Shown here: positions 22,901 through 33,333 of the stretch, one piece after another
Layout of the letters: the number at the start of each line of letters is the position of its first letter
Position numbering within the stretch: position 1 is the stretch's first letter
Assembly (NCBI GenBank): GCA_946803715.1
Contig: CAMPET010000016.1
Location: 486,458 to 550,457, forward strand
Direction: 5' to 3'
DNA length: 64,000 bases
Source of the DNA: Beroe ovata
Taxonomy: Eukaryota; Ctenophora; Nuda; Beroida; Beroidae
Made by a program: the position numbers and the translations under genes
Notes under the pieces: generated by a model
Told to the model about the DNA's origin: nothing
The model's database searches: none
Seen by the model: only the letters and a program-made list of their open reading frames with translations

Positions 22901-25900
22901 AGTTCAATCTCTTTCCCAGGAACGCGATAAAAGCAGCGAGCTTTTCAGTAGTCAAAACGCAGAAATAGAGAGTTTGAAGTATGACCAGGAATCGAAGAAG
23001 CAGTTGGAAGAGCAGCTTTCTATTTCAAAACAGAAAAATGATCAGTGTTTGAATGATTTGGCAGAGGCAAATCAGAAGATTGATCAACTTAAAACTGTGA
23101 ATGCCAAGATCTTAGAGAGGTTGGCTGAAGTTGGCCAAAACCGAAAGGAGGGTGAAGCTACTGAAGCTGACACAGTTCTGAAAGCTGAACTCAGTGAGGC
23201 TCGTGTGACTTTGGAAAATGTTAAAAACGAGCTTAAACAGATGACAGATAGATGTGTTAATCAGGAGAATGTGAGTAAAACTACAGTCAGCAATCTGAAT
23301 ATTGAAATAGCTGCTGCAAGCAAAAAACAAGCTGAATTGCTCTCGAAATTATCAACGCTGACGGATATGAATTCAAACCTTAAGACAGAGAATGCAGAAC
23401 TTCTTGAAAAGTTGGAAGGTGTTGAGGAGACTAAGGGATCAGTAGACATGAACACATCTCATTATATAAGTCCAGAGCAGTTGAAAGAGTTAAACAACGA
23501 GATCCATGTCCTGAAAGACCAGCTGACCTGTGCTTCAAATCAGAACAGCCAATTTTTGTCACAAATTTCTAGTTTATCTACTGAAAAGGCAACAATTTGT
23601 GGCAATATGGCTCAGTTAAAAGAGTCAAGTGATACTAGAATTTCGGAGTTACTTTCTGACGTGGATGTTCTCAAGAAGCAACTAGTTGGTCTTCAAATTG
23701 AAATTGAGAAACTTGAGAATGAAAAGAGCAAGGCCGAAGCATCGCTTCTTGAAGCTAAATGTGAGTTAGATAAGTTGCTGACCAATGCCTCTAATGCTGC
23801 ACAAAGCCATTCTGATGAATTGCGTGGGGTTAATGAGCAGATTGTCGCTGCTCAATCTGAGAGATCTCGATTGTCTACCAATCTTCTTCTGATAACAGAC
23901 GAAAATGTCAAGCTGAAGTTCGAAAACTCCCAGTTGTTGGAGAAGCTAAGCAGTCTTGATTGCTTGAAACCAGATCATATTCTGAATATGAACGACAAGA
24001 TGATGCAAACAGAACCAGAAATAATTTTCATTCCTGATGATGATAAAATAAGTTCCTTGGAAAACAAGATCAGTTCCCAGGAGAAGGAAATCAATGACAA
24101 GAACAAAGAGTGTGAACATTGGGCGAAGAAATACAGCGAATTATCAGAAATCGAAAATCATGAGTTCCTTGCCATGGAACTTGAAGTTAAGGTTTCTACT
24201 TTAGAATCTGAATGCTCTTCAAGAGATGAGATAATACGTGACTTGAAATCAGAGAGAGACTCACTCACAAATTCAATCGCTGATTTGCAATCTAAACTGT
24301 CATCGGAGGCAAGTCGAATAAACTCTGAATTTATGGAGAAGCTTGTGACTGCCGAAAAACGATATAACGACTTGAGCCAGAAGTTTTCAGCAGAACTGAA
24401 AGCAAAGAATTCTCTTCAAAATGACTGTGACGAACTGATGACGTCACTCCAGAAGAAAGAGCGTTTAGTGAAGGAGAAGGATGAGCATTATCAGGCGGTA
24501 GTCAGTCAACTGGAGGGTCAGCTGAAAGATCGTGACAATGAAATCAGTGAGAAGGTCATGGAGCTTACTGAGTGTGTCAAGTACATTGAGGATAGTGAAG
24601 AGGAAAAACAAACACTTCAGGGCAAGATCAGGAGCATTGAGGAGCTCCAAACAGAAATTGTGTCCATCACATTGAACCGTGATGAATGCCTAAAAACAAT
24701 TTCTGATCTTCAGTGTGAATTAGATGGCCTGAAAGAATCTGGGTCAAAATTGGGAGATGCTTCTCCACAGATTGAAGAACACAAAAAAGAAATTCATACG
24801 CTCATTTCAGCTTTGACGACAGAAAAAGATTCTTCAGCACGATTATTGACCGATATTACAGCGTTAAAGGATAGTATCGATTCAGAAAGGAATTCTCATT
24901 CTAGGGATTTGTTACAATTAGAAACAAATTTGTCTGATAAAGCTAGGGAAAATAGTGCTCTCCTTTCTGAATTGGACAACAAAAACTCCCTGCTGACTCA
25001 GTACCAATCACAGATTGCAATGATGAAAACTGAACTTCAAAGTGTCGGAGATTCACAATCAGATTCCAGTACTCAACTCGTAGAGAAGACTCAACTTTGC
25101 ATCCGATTATCAGCAGAGGTCGAGACCATGAGATCAACCATATCAGATTGTGAATCAAAAATCACACACTTGACTTCAGAACTTGAGGAGAAGAGCAAAA
25201 TTCTGAGTGAAACCCAAAACCAATACGCTGACCAGGCCTTACAGCATGCACAGCTGCACTCAAGCTTGGAAAAGATGCAATCATTAGTGGATAACTGTGA
25301 GGCAAAGTTCTCCAGTGAACTCAAGGAAACGCAATCCACTCTGCAAAAGAAGTCGGAGGAGTTGACTGCTTGCATTGAAAGACTAGATGAGCTGAAACGT
25401 ACGCATGACCAGGTCAGGCACCAGAAGAAAGAACTTGAGAAGCAGGTCGAAGACCTGCAGCTGAGTATACTCGAATATGAGATGATGAAGGGGAGCTATA
25501 TCGAGATGAAGTCATCTTTGGACTTGGTGAATAATGAGAAGATCCTCATGAAGGCCACTATCGAGGGCTTGTCTAACGACCTTACAGAGAAGACAAAGTT
25601 TTATGAAAATTCAATTCGCGAGGGATCGACTAACTATCGTCAGTTGGAAGAGAAGCTCAAGTTATCGGAAGGGCGTTTTGCTCAAGAATTGGAGAACATG
25701 AAGCAGGAAAAGCATGGGATTACCAAGGAAATGGAGAAACAAATCTCACAGCTTTCATCAGAGTGCAAGTTATTGCGTGAACAAAATTCTGAGTTCAATA
25801 AACAGCTCGCAAGCCAACTCGATATTGTCTCTGCAATCACAGTCAAAGAAGAGAAGACGTCTTCTGCCCTCAAAGCCAAAGATGAGGAGTGTCTCAACTT

Positions 25901-26771
25901 GCGGAAACAGATTGTGAGTCGCCAATTTCCATATCTCAGATCAAGTTATTGTAACATACTTTTAGATCCTTGAATTCGAAATCATAAATTCGAAATCTTT
26001 TTATGGGCCAGATATATAACTTCTTTTGATATTCTAATGAATGTGCATATTTTCAGGAGAAGGGAACAGCAGATCTTCTAAGCTTGTACGAGAAGCACTC
26101 TCTACTCCAGGACGAAACGTCTACCATCGAGCATAAATATGATGTTCTTGACCGAAACTACAACAAGCAGAAAATATCTCTAGAAAAAGAGATCATCCGT
26201 AGGAAATATGTCGAAGATCTTGCTCGAGTCGGCCCTAAGACGTATAAACCGACGGGTTTGACTGATTTCATGAATTCGCTGGAGACTGATCACAGCGAGT
26301 ATCTGGACAGGATAAAAGACACATACAAGGACGCTGGTTTGGTGTGTCAGGTGTGCGACAAGCAGAGGAAGATCGACCCCAACTCCCCGCGGATCATTAC
26401 AAGAGAAGCCCCGCCCCGTAGTTCCAGTGATCATGCAGCGGAAAACAAGGATGAGGTGGCGCCAGTGGAACCCGTGACTAACTCTGCTTCTGCGGTACCA
26501 AACATAGAGAATGTTAGACCTCATCAGGTTTGTTTCATAGATGATAGACCATACCATTTTAGCAAACCTTCAAATTCAATATCATGTTGTAATTGTGATT
26601 CAATGTTCTGAGCTCAATTATTGAATTGTATTGAATTGGAAATGGATTGAATCACATTTCCAGGCATCAGACCGTGGGGCAGGATCGAGTGGTTCTGGGG
26701 CTGCTAGCGGCAGGAATATACCTCTTATCAAACCTAAACCTAGAGAAGAGGATGGATGTAGTCAACAATAA
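16940..26771 (+). CDS. CENPE: CENP-E-like kinesin-7 motor, 20 exons
   Basis: This is a plus-end-directed kinetochore motor that links chromosomes to spindle microtubules. Twenty exons can be joined with all phases agreeing: 16940-17087, 17183-17272, 17624-17739, 17893-17988, 18112-18223, 18657-18724, 18822-18939, 19065-19161, 19360-19486, 19684-19778, 19867-19939, 20042-20092, 20169-20268, 20574-20746, 20998-21087, 21196-21283, 21421-21587, 21693-25913, 26057-26527 and 26664-26771. They give 2202 residues (human CENP-E has about 2700). The N-terminal motor carries the P-loop GQTSSGKT (86-93), switch I NERSSRSH (198-205) and switch II DLAGSE (239-244); segments such as [13 protein letters not shown] and [13 protein letters not shown] match CENP-E closely. 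A single 4221-base exon encodes a long heptad-rich coiled coil. A short CxxC-containing tail with a basic Lys/Pro end follows. A 221-base gap lies in intron 2. Confidence 0.92.
17273..17537. repeat. (GT)n microsatellite with a 221-N assembly gap
   Basis: GT repeats flank an N run (17299-17519) inside intron 2 of the kinesin gene, directly after the GT donor. The flanking exons join correctly (EGVN to ATIFAYGQT), so no coding sequence need be missing. Confidence 0.95.
18232..18412. repeat. GTGTACAC-type palindromic minisatellite in a kinesin intron
   Basis: Irregular repeats of 'gtgtacaccgtgtacacagtgctcagctctgt' and shorter GTGTAC units fill the start of intron 5 of the CENP-E-like gene, beginning just after the donor at 18223. 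The unit is itself palindromic, so RNA or single-stranded DNA could fold extensively. Confidence 0.8.
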
Positions 26772-27580
26772 CCTATGATCATTGACCACAAGTGGGAGCT
26801 GAGGTGTTAATTTGTACTTCCATTTGCAACAACTGAGATGCTTAGTTTTCCCTCTATTGGATTCAATAGTGAACTATGATAATACCAATACCTTGGCATG
26901 AATTTGTTTTTACTTAACTATAAAAAATTGTGATTTGTGATCGCAACTTGTAATCCGAATAAACGGTTGCGTTTTCTATTGAAATGACTAATAAAGCCAA
27001 GCATTTCATTCTTGATGCCATGACGGAAAAATCATGATTATAATGAACTTGATCAACGATTATTATTTTGATAGTTCTAATAAACCAAACGAGTTTGATA
27101 CATGCATCGGCTCTGGAATGTAATTGCAAATGCATATTCATATTGTAGATTTGGCTACTGTTATGTGTGCCATGTGCACCTGTTTAATTACAAATACAAG
27201 ACATGTGAAGATGGAAATGAAAATAGGTACTTTAAGATTAAGTTTAAAGCTTCAAGTTTACAATTACAGTAAAATAGTCATTCTGATAGTGATACTTTAC
27301 GAACTACTATCGGATCTTGGATTCATATACTCCTTTCTTTTTTCGTTTCTGGTGCACACAAAAGTGTTGTTTTCAAATTCGATTGTATTACTATTCGTTT
27401 GTTATATTCGATTTCATGAATCATAATAGAATCAGTAGCTTCTCGATCCCTTTACAATTACAAATACACTCACGAAACAGTGGCAAGTGGACGAATTAAA
27501 ACTTTTAATCCGTCCACTTTTGATAAAATCCGCCAGGGGGCAGGGATAAAATCCCGCCAGCAAGTTGTGACCTCCCTTAC
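26772..27580. other. Region downstream of the kinesin gene, AT-rich
   Basis: Beyond the kinesin stop there is AT-rich sequence holding its 3' UTR, with several 'aataaa' motifs. No second gene is supported. CpG-rich repeat sequence begins near 27530. Confidence 0.45.
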
Positions 27581-27589
27581 CCTACACTA

Positions 27590-28078
27590 TTGTCTGGCGA
27601 TGCTAGACCGCTGATGCAAGCCGCGAAGCGGCTTGCGTCAGCAAGCCTGTCTGAGCAAGCCTGTCTGAGCAAGCCTGTCTGAGAATAAGTTTGCGCCGCG
27701 CGCGCGCAAAACGAAATTCTCGACAGGGTCTATCATCGATTGACAACCTACACTATGGCATTGGCAAACTCATTCTTCGCGGCTTTGGGCAGCTATTACA
27801 TATTATTATCGATCACGATCGTTGTCGATCGAATTCGATGATATTGATAGCCCCTGTCGAGATGTTCCCGCGCTGCGTGAGTGCGTGACCCAAATACTCC
27901 GCGCGCGCTGCGCGTCTCCGTGGTCTTTCTACGACTTTTCAGTTCACTGAGTAGAATAGGGGCGCGCAACGTGTGCACATGTCGAGACGGAGAATTTCGT
28001 TTATTGCGCGCGCGGCTCAAACTTATTCTCAGACAGACGCGGCTTGCATCAGCGGCCTAGCATCGCCAGATAGACAAT
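27590..28078. mobile_element. GC-rich foldback element, copy A
   Basis: The left arm (27590-27730) contains 'tggcgatgctagaccgctg', 'tgcaagccgcg', 'gtctgagaataagtttg', a 'cgcgcgcgcaaaacgaaatt' block and 'gacagggtctatcatcgat'. The right arm (27982-28078) carries the same blocks in reverse complement. A triplicated 'agcaagcctgtctg' lies in the left arm. CpG content is far above that of the flanks. A third partial copy lies at 37229-37345. No ORF is carried, so this is a non-autonomous inverted-repeat element. Confidence 0.8.
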
Positions 28079-28143
28079 GACGATCGATGATATTGATAGA
28101 CCCTGGCCAGCTGTCGAGAATTCTAATGGCCTAATGCCGAGCC

Positions 28144-28270
28144 GCGCCGGATGTTATCAATATCTGTCCACTGTTTCTTCAATCTTCAGCTTCATGATTT
28201 GATCATGATGATCATCCATCATCATTACATGAAGAAACAGCGGACAGATAATGGATAACATCCGGCGCGG
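28144..28270. mobile_element. Second palindrome in the foldback nest
   Basis: The left arm (28144-28180) and right arm (28231-28270) are inverted copies running from a 'ccggatgtta' block to 'gtttcttc'. The AT-rich loop itself contains 'tgatcatgatgatca' inverted repeats. The same 'gccggatgttatctgtccactgttt' block occurs at 37471-37496, so this belongs to the same repeat family as copy A. Confidence 0.75.
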
Positions 28271-28435
28271 TAACTACTGACTAAGACTAAAAGTAAGACT
28301 GTGAGTGTGAGTAACTGTAAGAATTAACTTGAAGCTTGAAATTTGAATTGTTCGGGTTCCCACGTTGCGAATGCGTCGCGTCACGCGTGACCCGACTTGC
28401 CGCGACTTTTCAGTTCACTGAGTAGAATGGCTCGT

Positions 28436-28637
28436 GCTATTCTGCCTCGTTTGAATCCGCGCACGACGGTACCTGCGACGCGCCTGCCAGATTTTATGCT
28501 ATGTTATAACCTAACCCTAACCCTAACCCTAACCCAAACCCTAACCGTTAAGGTTAGGGTTAGGGTTAGGTTAGCATAAAATCTGGCAGGCGCGTCGCAA
28601 GTACCGTCGTGCGCGGATTCAAACGAGGCAGAATAGC
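28436..28637. repeat. Near-perfect 65-bp-arm palindrome centred on telomeric repeats
   Basis: The arm 28436-28500 is the reverse complement of 28573-28637 with one mismatch. Between them are about five CCCTAA-type units (28507-28547) followed by TTAGGG-type units (about 28550-28572). The order is (CCCTAA)n then (TTAGGG)n, the opposite of a head-to-head telomere fusion. A single N at 28645 lies just beyond the right arm, so an assembly inversion artefact must be considered. Confidence 0.85.
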
Positions 28638-28645
28638 AGCTGGGN

Positions 28646-29055
28646 CTCCAAAGTCAAAGTTCAAGAGTTTATCCCCAAAGTTTTCTGGATGCTTATCCAT
28701 AATATGCATTGAGAGTGCCGATTGATCAAATTTCTGAACTTTAAATTTATCTCTATGACCATTACATCTACTCATAAGAGAGTTGAGAGTCTGACCTATA
28801 TAAAAATTGTCCGAGTTCTGATTACCGTGGGTCCTGCAATGCCTACAAATTGCAACATAGATAACTGACTCTGAGGCACAGTTGTACCTAAAGTCCAATT
28901 TAACTGATACACCATTTAAATTTAGGACCCTGCCCAACTCCATTGTTGATCTCGTCTTACATCTCAATGAGGTACATTTCTGGTTAACTAGCCGTGGTAG
29001 TTGGTTTTGGGAAAAGCCTCTTTTCTGGAATAGCAGTGATGAAGTATTCCAAGTA
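28646..29055 (-). mobile_element. Penelope-like element remnant: GIY-YIG endonuclease end
   Basis: The minus-strand frame encodes a Cys-rich segment (KCTSLRCKTR), then VIYVAICRHC and FYIGQTLNSLMSRC..HRD. That is the GIY-YIG endonuclease layout found C-terminal to the reverse transcriptase in Penelope-like elements: a GIY-like strand, YIG within FYIGQT, then the conserved Arg and His. The frame stays open upstream to about 29050, where it meets the last exon of GNL2, so the reverse transcriptase part is missing (5' truncation). The 3' side runs into the N at 28645 and the telomere-centred palindrome. It appears inserted directly downstream of the GNL2 stop codon. Confidence 0.75.
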
Positions 29056-29090
29056 ACTAATCAATATCACATAGGCTGGAACAGTGCAAA

Positions 29091-31248
29091 TCAGTGCTGC
29101 ACTGATTTGCAACGTTGCCACTTTGATTCAGTGCAAACCTGTCGTGAGGAATTGGGAGGGATGTTGAAATATGGGAGGCGACCTCGCTGCAAGTCCTGAA
29201 ACACCATCCGGGCCACTGAGTCCAGATCTGGTTCTCCTTTCTTCAGCAGTTTCCCTGATCTCTTACAGAGTTGTGTCAGGAAATCCTCTCCGTTCGTCCA
29301 ACTTTCTACCTGAGGACTGAGTGTCAATCGGGTGCTCTTCAGCCTAATCACACGTCATCTTAATGACACGTCATCTCATAATATGTGATTTAAGAGTTCA
29401 CATAGAATTAGACTGTTTTAGTGTTATATTGGGGGAAAATCTCAGGAACGAGAACCACTTTTAGGAGCCCAGAGTATTCAATCTACCTTGTAAGCTTGAG
29501 TCAAGTATTTGGGTTTAACTTTTTCCATAACAGACTCGATGTAATCAGCGGGGTTTGTTACAAACTCAAGTCGAACAACACCCTGAAATGCCAATGTTTG
29601 GTTAATCATCCATAACCAAGTGTGTTATATATGATATTTCATAGATATTTCGGGCAACAAATGTGTATGGAAAATTTCATCTCGAGACACATAGGGGATG
29701 GTATCAACACACAATCTATTTGGTCTTGTATTATGTATGATGTATACTTCTCGCTTTACCTTCCCCCAAAAAGTCGACACCCCCTACCCCAAATCAGTGA
29801 TAAACACAAGGGGTTACCTTGCACATCATATCGGCATTACTATCTGATACATTGCTCACAATTCCCGGACAGTCTATCAGATTGACACGTCTAAACAGGG
29901 AAACGTACTGCCAGACCTTTGTCTCGCCGGCAAGCGGTGCCACGCTACAACACTGTGAGGTAAACATGTCAGATATCAACTCATCAGCTCAGTGATAGGT
30001 GAATCAGGCAATGAGTCTCAGAGAGAGAAGTAACCTTTTTATGCTTGAGTGTGTTGATTATTGAACTTTTGCCAACATTTGGATACCCGATGAAGCCGAC
30101 ACTGATCTGTTTCTTGTCTGAATGTAGCTTGGCAAATTGCCGCAGTAAGTTGATGAGTGCTCCTGGGGATATTATTCGAGATAAGAAAGAGAAGTGATAA
30201 GAATTAAAGTCGCCGGACTGTCTTCGATCGTCTCTGGAATGATCTATATCAAGTTAAATCACCTTTTCCGAACGATTTGGTGAGAGATGCATGGAACGCA
30301 AGAGTAGGGTATTCAGAAGAGAGTTGCACCAGCCATCCCTTGGTAACCCACGTAGGTACCAGATCACATTTGTTGAGAATAAACACCAAGTGTTTGTGCG
30401 ACTTCTCTGTTTTCAGGAATTGCTCCACGTATTTGGATCTTGTGCCCTGTGAAACATAGACTATATCAGTTAAATTGCAGAATTGGCACGGGATATGAAT
30501 ATAAAGGAAGGGAGAAATTAAACTTGTTCAGTAATCACACGATTCCTACCATTGGATCCCTCGCGTCCAGGACCTGTACCACAACATCAGAACTATCAAT
30601 CACTTTGAACAACTCAGCGTGAATACGCCGACTCTGCCCAGCTCCGAATATGTAATCGTTGGGAGCGTCCCTGTCTTCTGATTCCGGTATTTTATCCCTC
30701 TCCTTTTCATCATGCTTATCCGTCACTTCCGACACTTTGGTCATCATGTCAGATATGGATTCGGTGTTCAGCTTCGGCCGTTTACGAGACTTTTTCGGAC
30801 CAAACGTTGACTCGAATGTCTCGGTTTTGAGAATGTGAACATTTGCGGTTTTTGAAGTTTCCTTCAAGAGTCCAACAGGTAGTTTGCTGCTTTTCATTAC
30901 AACTTGATAAGGGTTTTTCTTGATTTTACCCATTTCTGCCTGGAATTTCTGCAATGCGTCTTGAGATAGAGTTCGCGTATTTCCAAACCACTTCCTGTTT
31001 GGTTCGATTCTAGCTCGTTCACCAGAAACAGCTTGTTTCTGGAACTCTGCCGCTGCAATTATTTTCCCATCCCTGTTTCGCTTGGGTCCGCTAGTTTTGT
31101 ACATATTGAGACGCTTGACTGTGGACTTGTCCCTTATTCCGGTCTGCTGTTTGTTGGTCCGATTCTTCGTTCCCAAGCTGTGACCCATCTTCACTTTTCC
31201 AGGACCAGGTGTAGACTTTGTTGGAGCCTTGTTTTTCTTCGCACCCAT
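29091..31248 (-). CDS. GNL2: Nucleolar GTP-binding protein 2 (GNL2/NUG2), about six exons
   Basis: This circularly permuted GTPase acts in 60S ribosomal subunit maturation in the nucleolus and nucleoplasm. The start at 31248 (MGAKKNK) gives a very basic N-terminus. The first exon (31248 to about 30550) encodes the NGP1-type N-terminal domain to [11 protein letters not shown]. Later exons near 30430-30260, 30170-30035, 29950-29820, 29590-29480 and 29330-29091 encode, in permuted order, LNKCDLVP (G4), GYPNVGKSS (G1), LIDCPG (G3) and the conserved tail ending QRGRLPYF. Total length is about 490 residues, close to fungal Nog2 and shorter than vertebrate GNL2, which has a long basic tail. The stop at 29091 lies inside a 13-bp inverted repeat next to the retroelement remnant. 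Confidence 0.9.
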
Positions 31249-31263
31249 CACCACTAATAACAC

Positions 31264-31680
31264 AAGTGTTTTGGTTAGGATTCAAGAAGATCTCATGCGA
31301 TATTATTAGGACTGAAAAGAAATACACAACCATATGAGGCATGTTCAACGCCACATTCATCAAAACTACAATCGTGTATGTTTATCACTTGATAATTGAT
31401 CACTAAATAACACACGCAGGAGAATTTTCACCGCTGATTTCTACAGATTAGGTTTCGATACGTGCGTGCAGCGCGCAAATTCCCAAATTCGTGACGAAAT
31501 CCTGCTAGTACTTATAGTTAAGGTGTGCTAATTGTCACGTTGCAAGTAACGTATCTACCATCGTGCTTAGGAAAGTTGCACGAGCGTACACGGTACTGTA
31601 AGTCCAGTACTTTATACACAACTGTTCTTCCACAACAGTTTATTGTGACTAACAAACAATAACTTATCAAAGTGTGTGGT
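31264..31680. other. Intergenic between GNL2 and the NDUFB8-like gene
   Basis: This holds the GNL2 5' flank and the 3' flank of the next minus-strand gene. No additional gene or repeat is recognised. Confidence 0.4.
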
Positions 31681-32923
31681 CTATCTCTGCAATCCTACAT
31701 CAGCACCAATATGTGTAATTTTCCACGAGACATATGGCCGTTGTTCTTTGGGCACGGAGGGGTTGTTGCCCTGTTCAACCCACAGGTTCTCAAATGGATA
31801 GATTTTGGGTGTGTTGAGGGATATGGCTAGTCTGTCATCTAGCCACTTCATGAACTGAAATAAGGAAATTGATGAAAAGTGATACAATTATAACATGAGG
31901 TGATACTTCATATTGGTCAGCTTCTTACTTTGATTAGGAGCACAAATCCGCCAATACAGAGCAGTAGATCCATGAGACCAAGTGGAATACTGTCACATCC
32001 GTTGTTCCTGTGCTGGTCCTGTCCATGAGGCGTCAACCATTCCTGGGGATAGTCACACGATCACACACACACAGGCACACAGACACATACACACAGACAC
32101 ATACACACAGACACACACACACACACACACANNNNNNNNNNNNNNNNNNNNNNNNNNNNNNNNNNNNNNNNNNNNNNNNNNNNNNNNNNNNNNNNNNNNN
32201 NNNNNNNNNNNNNNNNNNNNNNNNNNNNNNNNNNNNNNNNNNNNNNNNNNNNNNNNNNNNNNNNNNNNNNNNNNNNNNNNNNNNNNNNNNNNNNNNNNNN
32301 NNNNNNNNNNNNNNNNNNNNNNNNNNNNNNNNNNNNNNNNNNNNNNNNNNNNNNNNNNNNNNNNNNNNNNNNNNNNNNNNNNNNNNNNNNNNNNNNNNNN
32401 NNNNNNNNNNNNNNNNNNNNNNNNNNNNNNNNNNNNNNNNNNNNNNNNNNNNNNNNNNNNNNNNNNNNNNNNNNNNNNNNNNNNNNNNNNNNNNNNNNNN
32501 NNNNNNNNNNNNNNNNNNNNNNNNNNNNNNNNNNNNNNNNNNNNNNNNNNNNNNNACACACACACACACACACACACACATACCTACCTCCATAATATGA
32601 TAAGTCTCGCCACAGTTTCGTCTCCCATTCACGCCCTCGTCGTACTTGATATTTGGGCTCCTCAGTTGGCGCTGGTAGAATGGCATCCTCGGGTACATGG
32701 TATTCTTGTTCATGTACAGGAAATGCTCCCAGTTGGGCCCCTGTGAAGGAGGCACTGCGCCCCCAAACTTGATGTGAAAGGGAGCGTCCCACTGGCGTAC
32801 CTCCTCAGGGTCAATGTACCACTTGTCACCTCGTGACGGCACGACACTCCCCGCAGCTACGCTCCCGGAGAGAGGGGCCGTCACGGCCGAGTGGAGGTTC
32901 CGCAGTCGGGCAATGTATGCCAT
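31681..32923 (-). CDS. NDUFB8: Complex I accessory subunit, NDUFB8-like, three exons
   Basis: This is probably an inner-membrane accessory subunit of mitochondrial NADH dehydrogenase. Exons 32923-32588, 32042-31929 and 31854-31681 join in frame to 207 residues (human NDUFB8 has 186). The N-terminus is rich in Ala, Ser and Arg, like a mitochondrial presequence. A single hydrophobic helix (LGLMDLLLCIGGFVLLIKF) near residue 140 is followed by KIYPFENLWVEQGNNPS, which resembles the conserved post-helix segment of NDUFB8. The WDAPFHIKFGG segment fits the matrix-side part less well, so the family call rests mainly on the C-terminal half. Intron 1 contains (CA)n and a 424-base N run. Confidence 0.6.
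32054..32580. repeat. (CA)n microsatellite with a 424-N gap
   Basis: CA repeats flank an N run (32132-32555) in intron 1 of the NDUFB8-like gene. The exons on each side splice in phase, so the gap is probably intronic. Confidence 0.95.
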
Positions 32924-32929
32924 CTGTGT

Positions 32930-33333
32930 ATCATGTACTTCTGCTGAATAGAGGGGGAAATGAGTGAAACCGATGTCAGCGTTACGTTTAACGTCATACT
33001 GTCATAGAGTGGTATCAGTCGTGGTGCGGTCAGCGGTGTCAACATGACTCAACAATGACTCACAGATCTTTGTCAATGATACGTCAAAAAGTGGTGTCAA
33101 GGATGTCGTTGTTACTCTTTTTATGTGTAGGTTATGCAGTTGAAGATTGAAAACAATCAATGACATGAAGGTCAATCAACAAAATTGTTCAATGAACGTT
33201 AGGACATTAGAATAAACTCATGAGGTAAAAATCGACAAGTTCTAGGTTTTATTCAATGACACAGATTAGTCGTCTAACAGTACCGTGGATTGGAAACTCA
33301 GAAGATTCTACAAAACAGTATGAGCCTAAAAAT
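32930..33333. other. Intergenic between NDUFB8-like and multi-pass protein genes
   Basis: No gene is visible. Short repeated motifs such as 'gtcatagagtggtatca' and 'gtcaaaaagtggtgtcaa' near 33000-33100 hint at a small imperfect repeat. Confidence 0.4.

Noticed and set aside
28507-28572. A chromosome end or telomere-telomere fusion point
   Set aside because: The repeats are few, and their order is (CCCTAA)n then (TTAGGG)n, the reverse of a head-to-head fusion. Genes continue normally on both sides.
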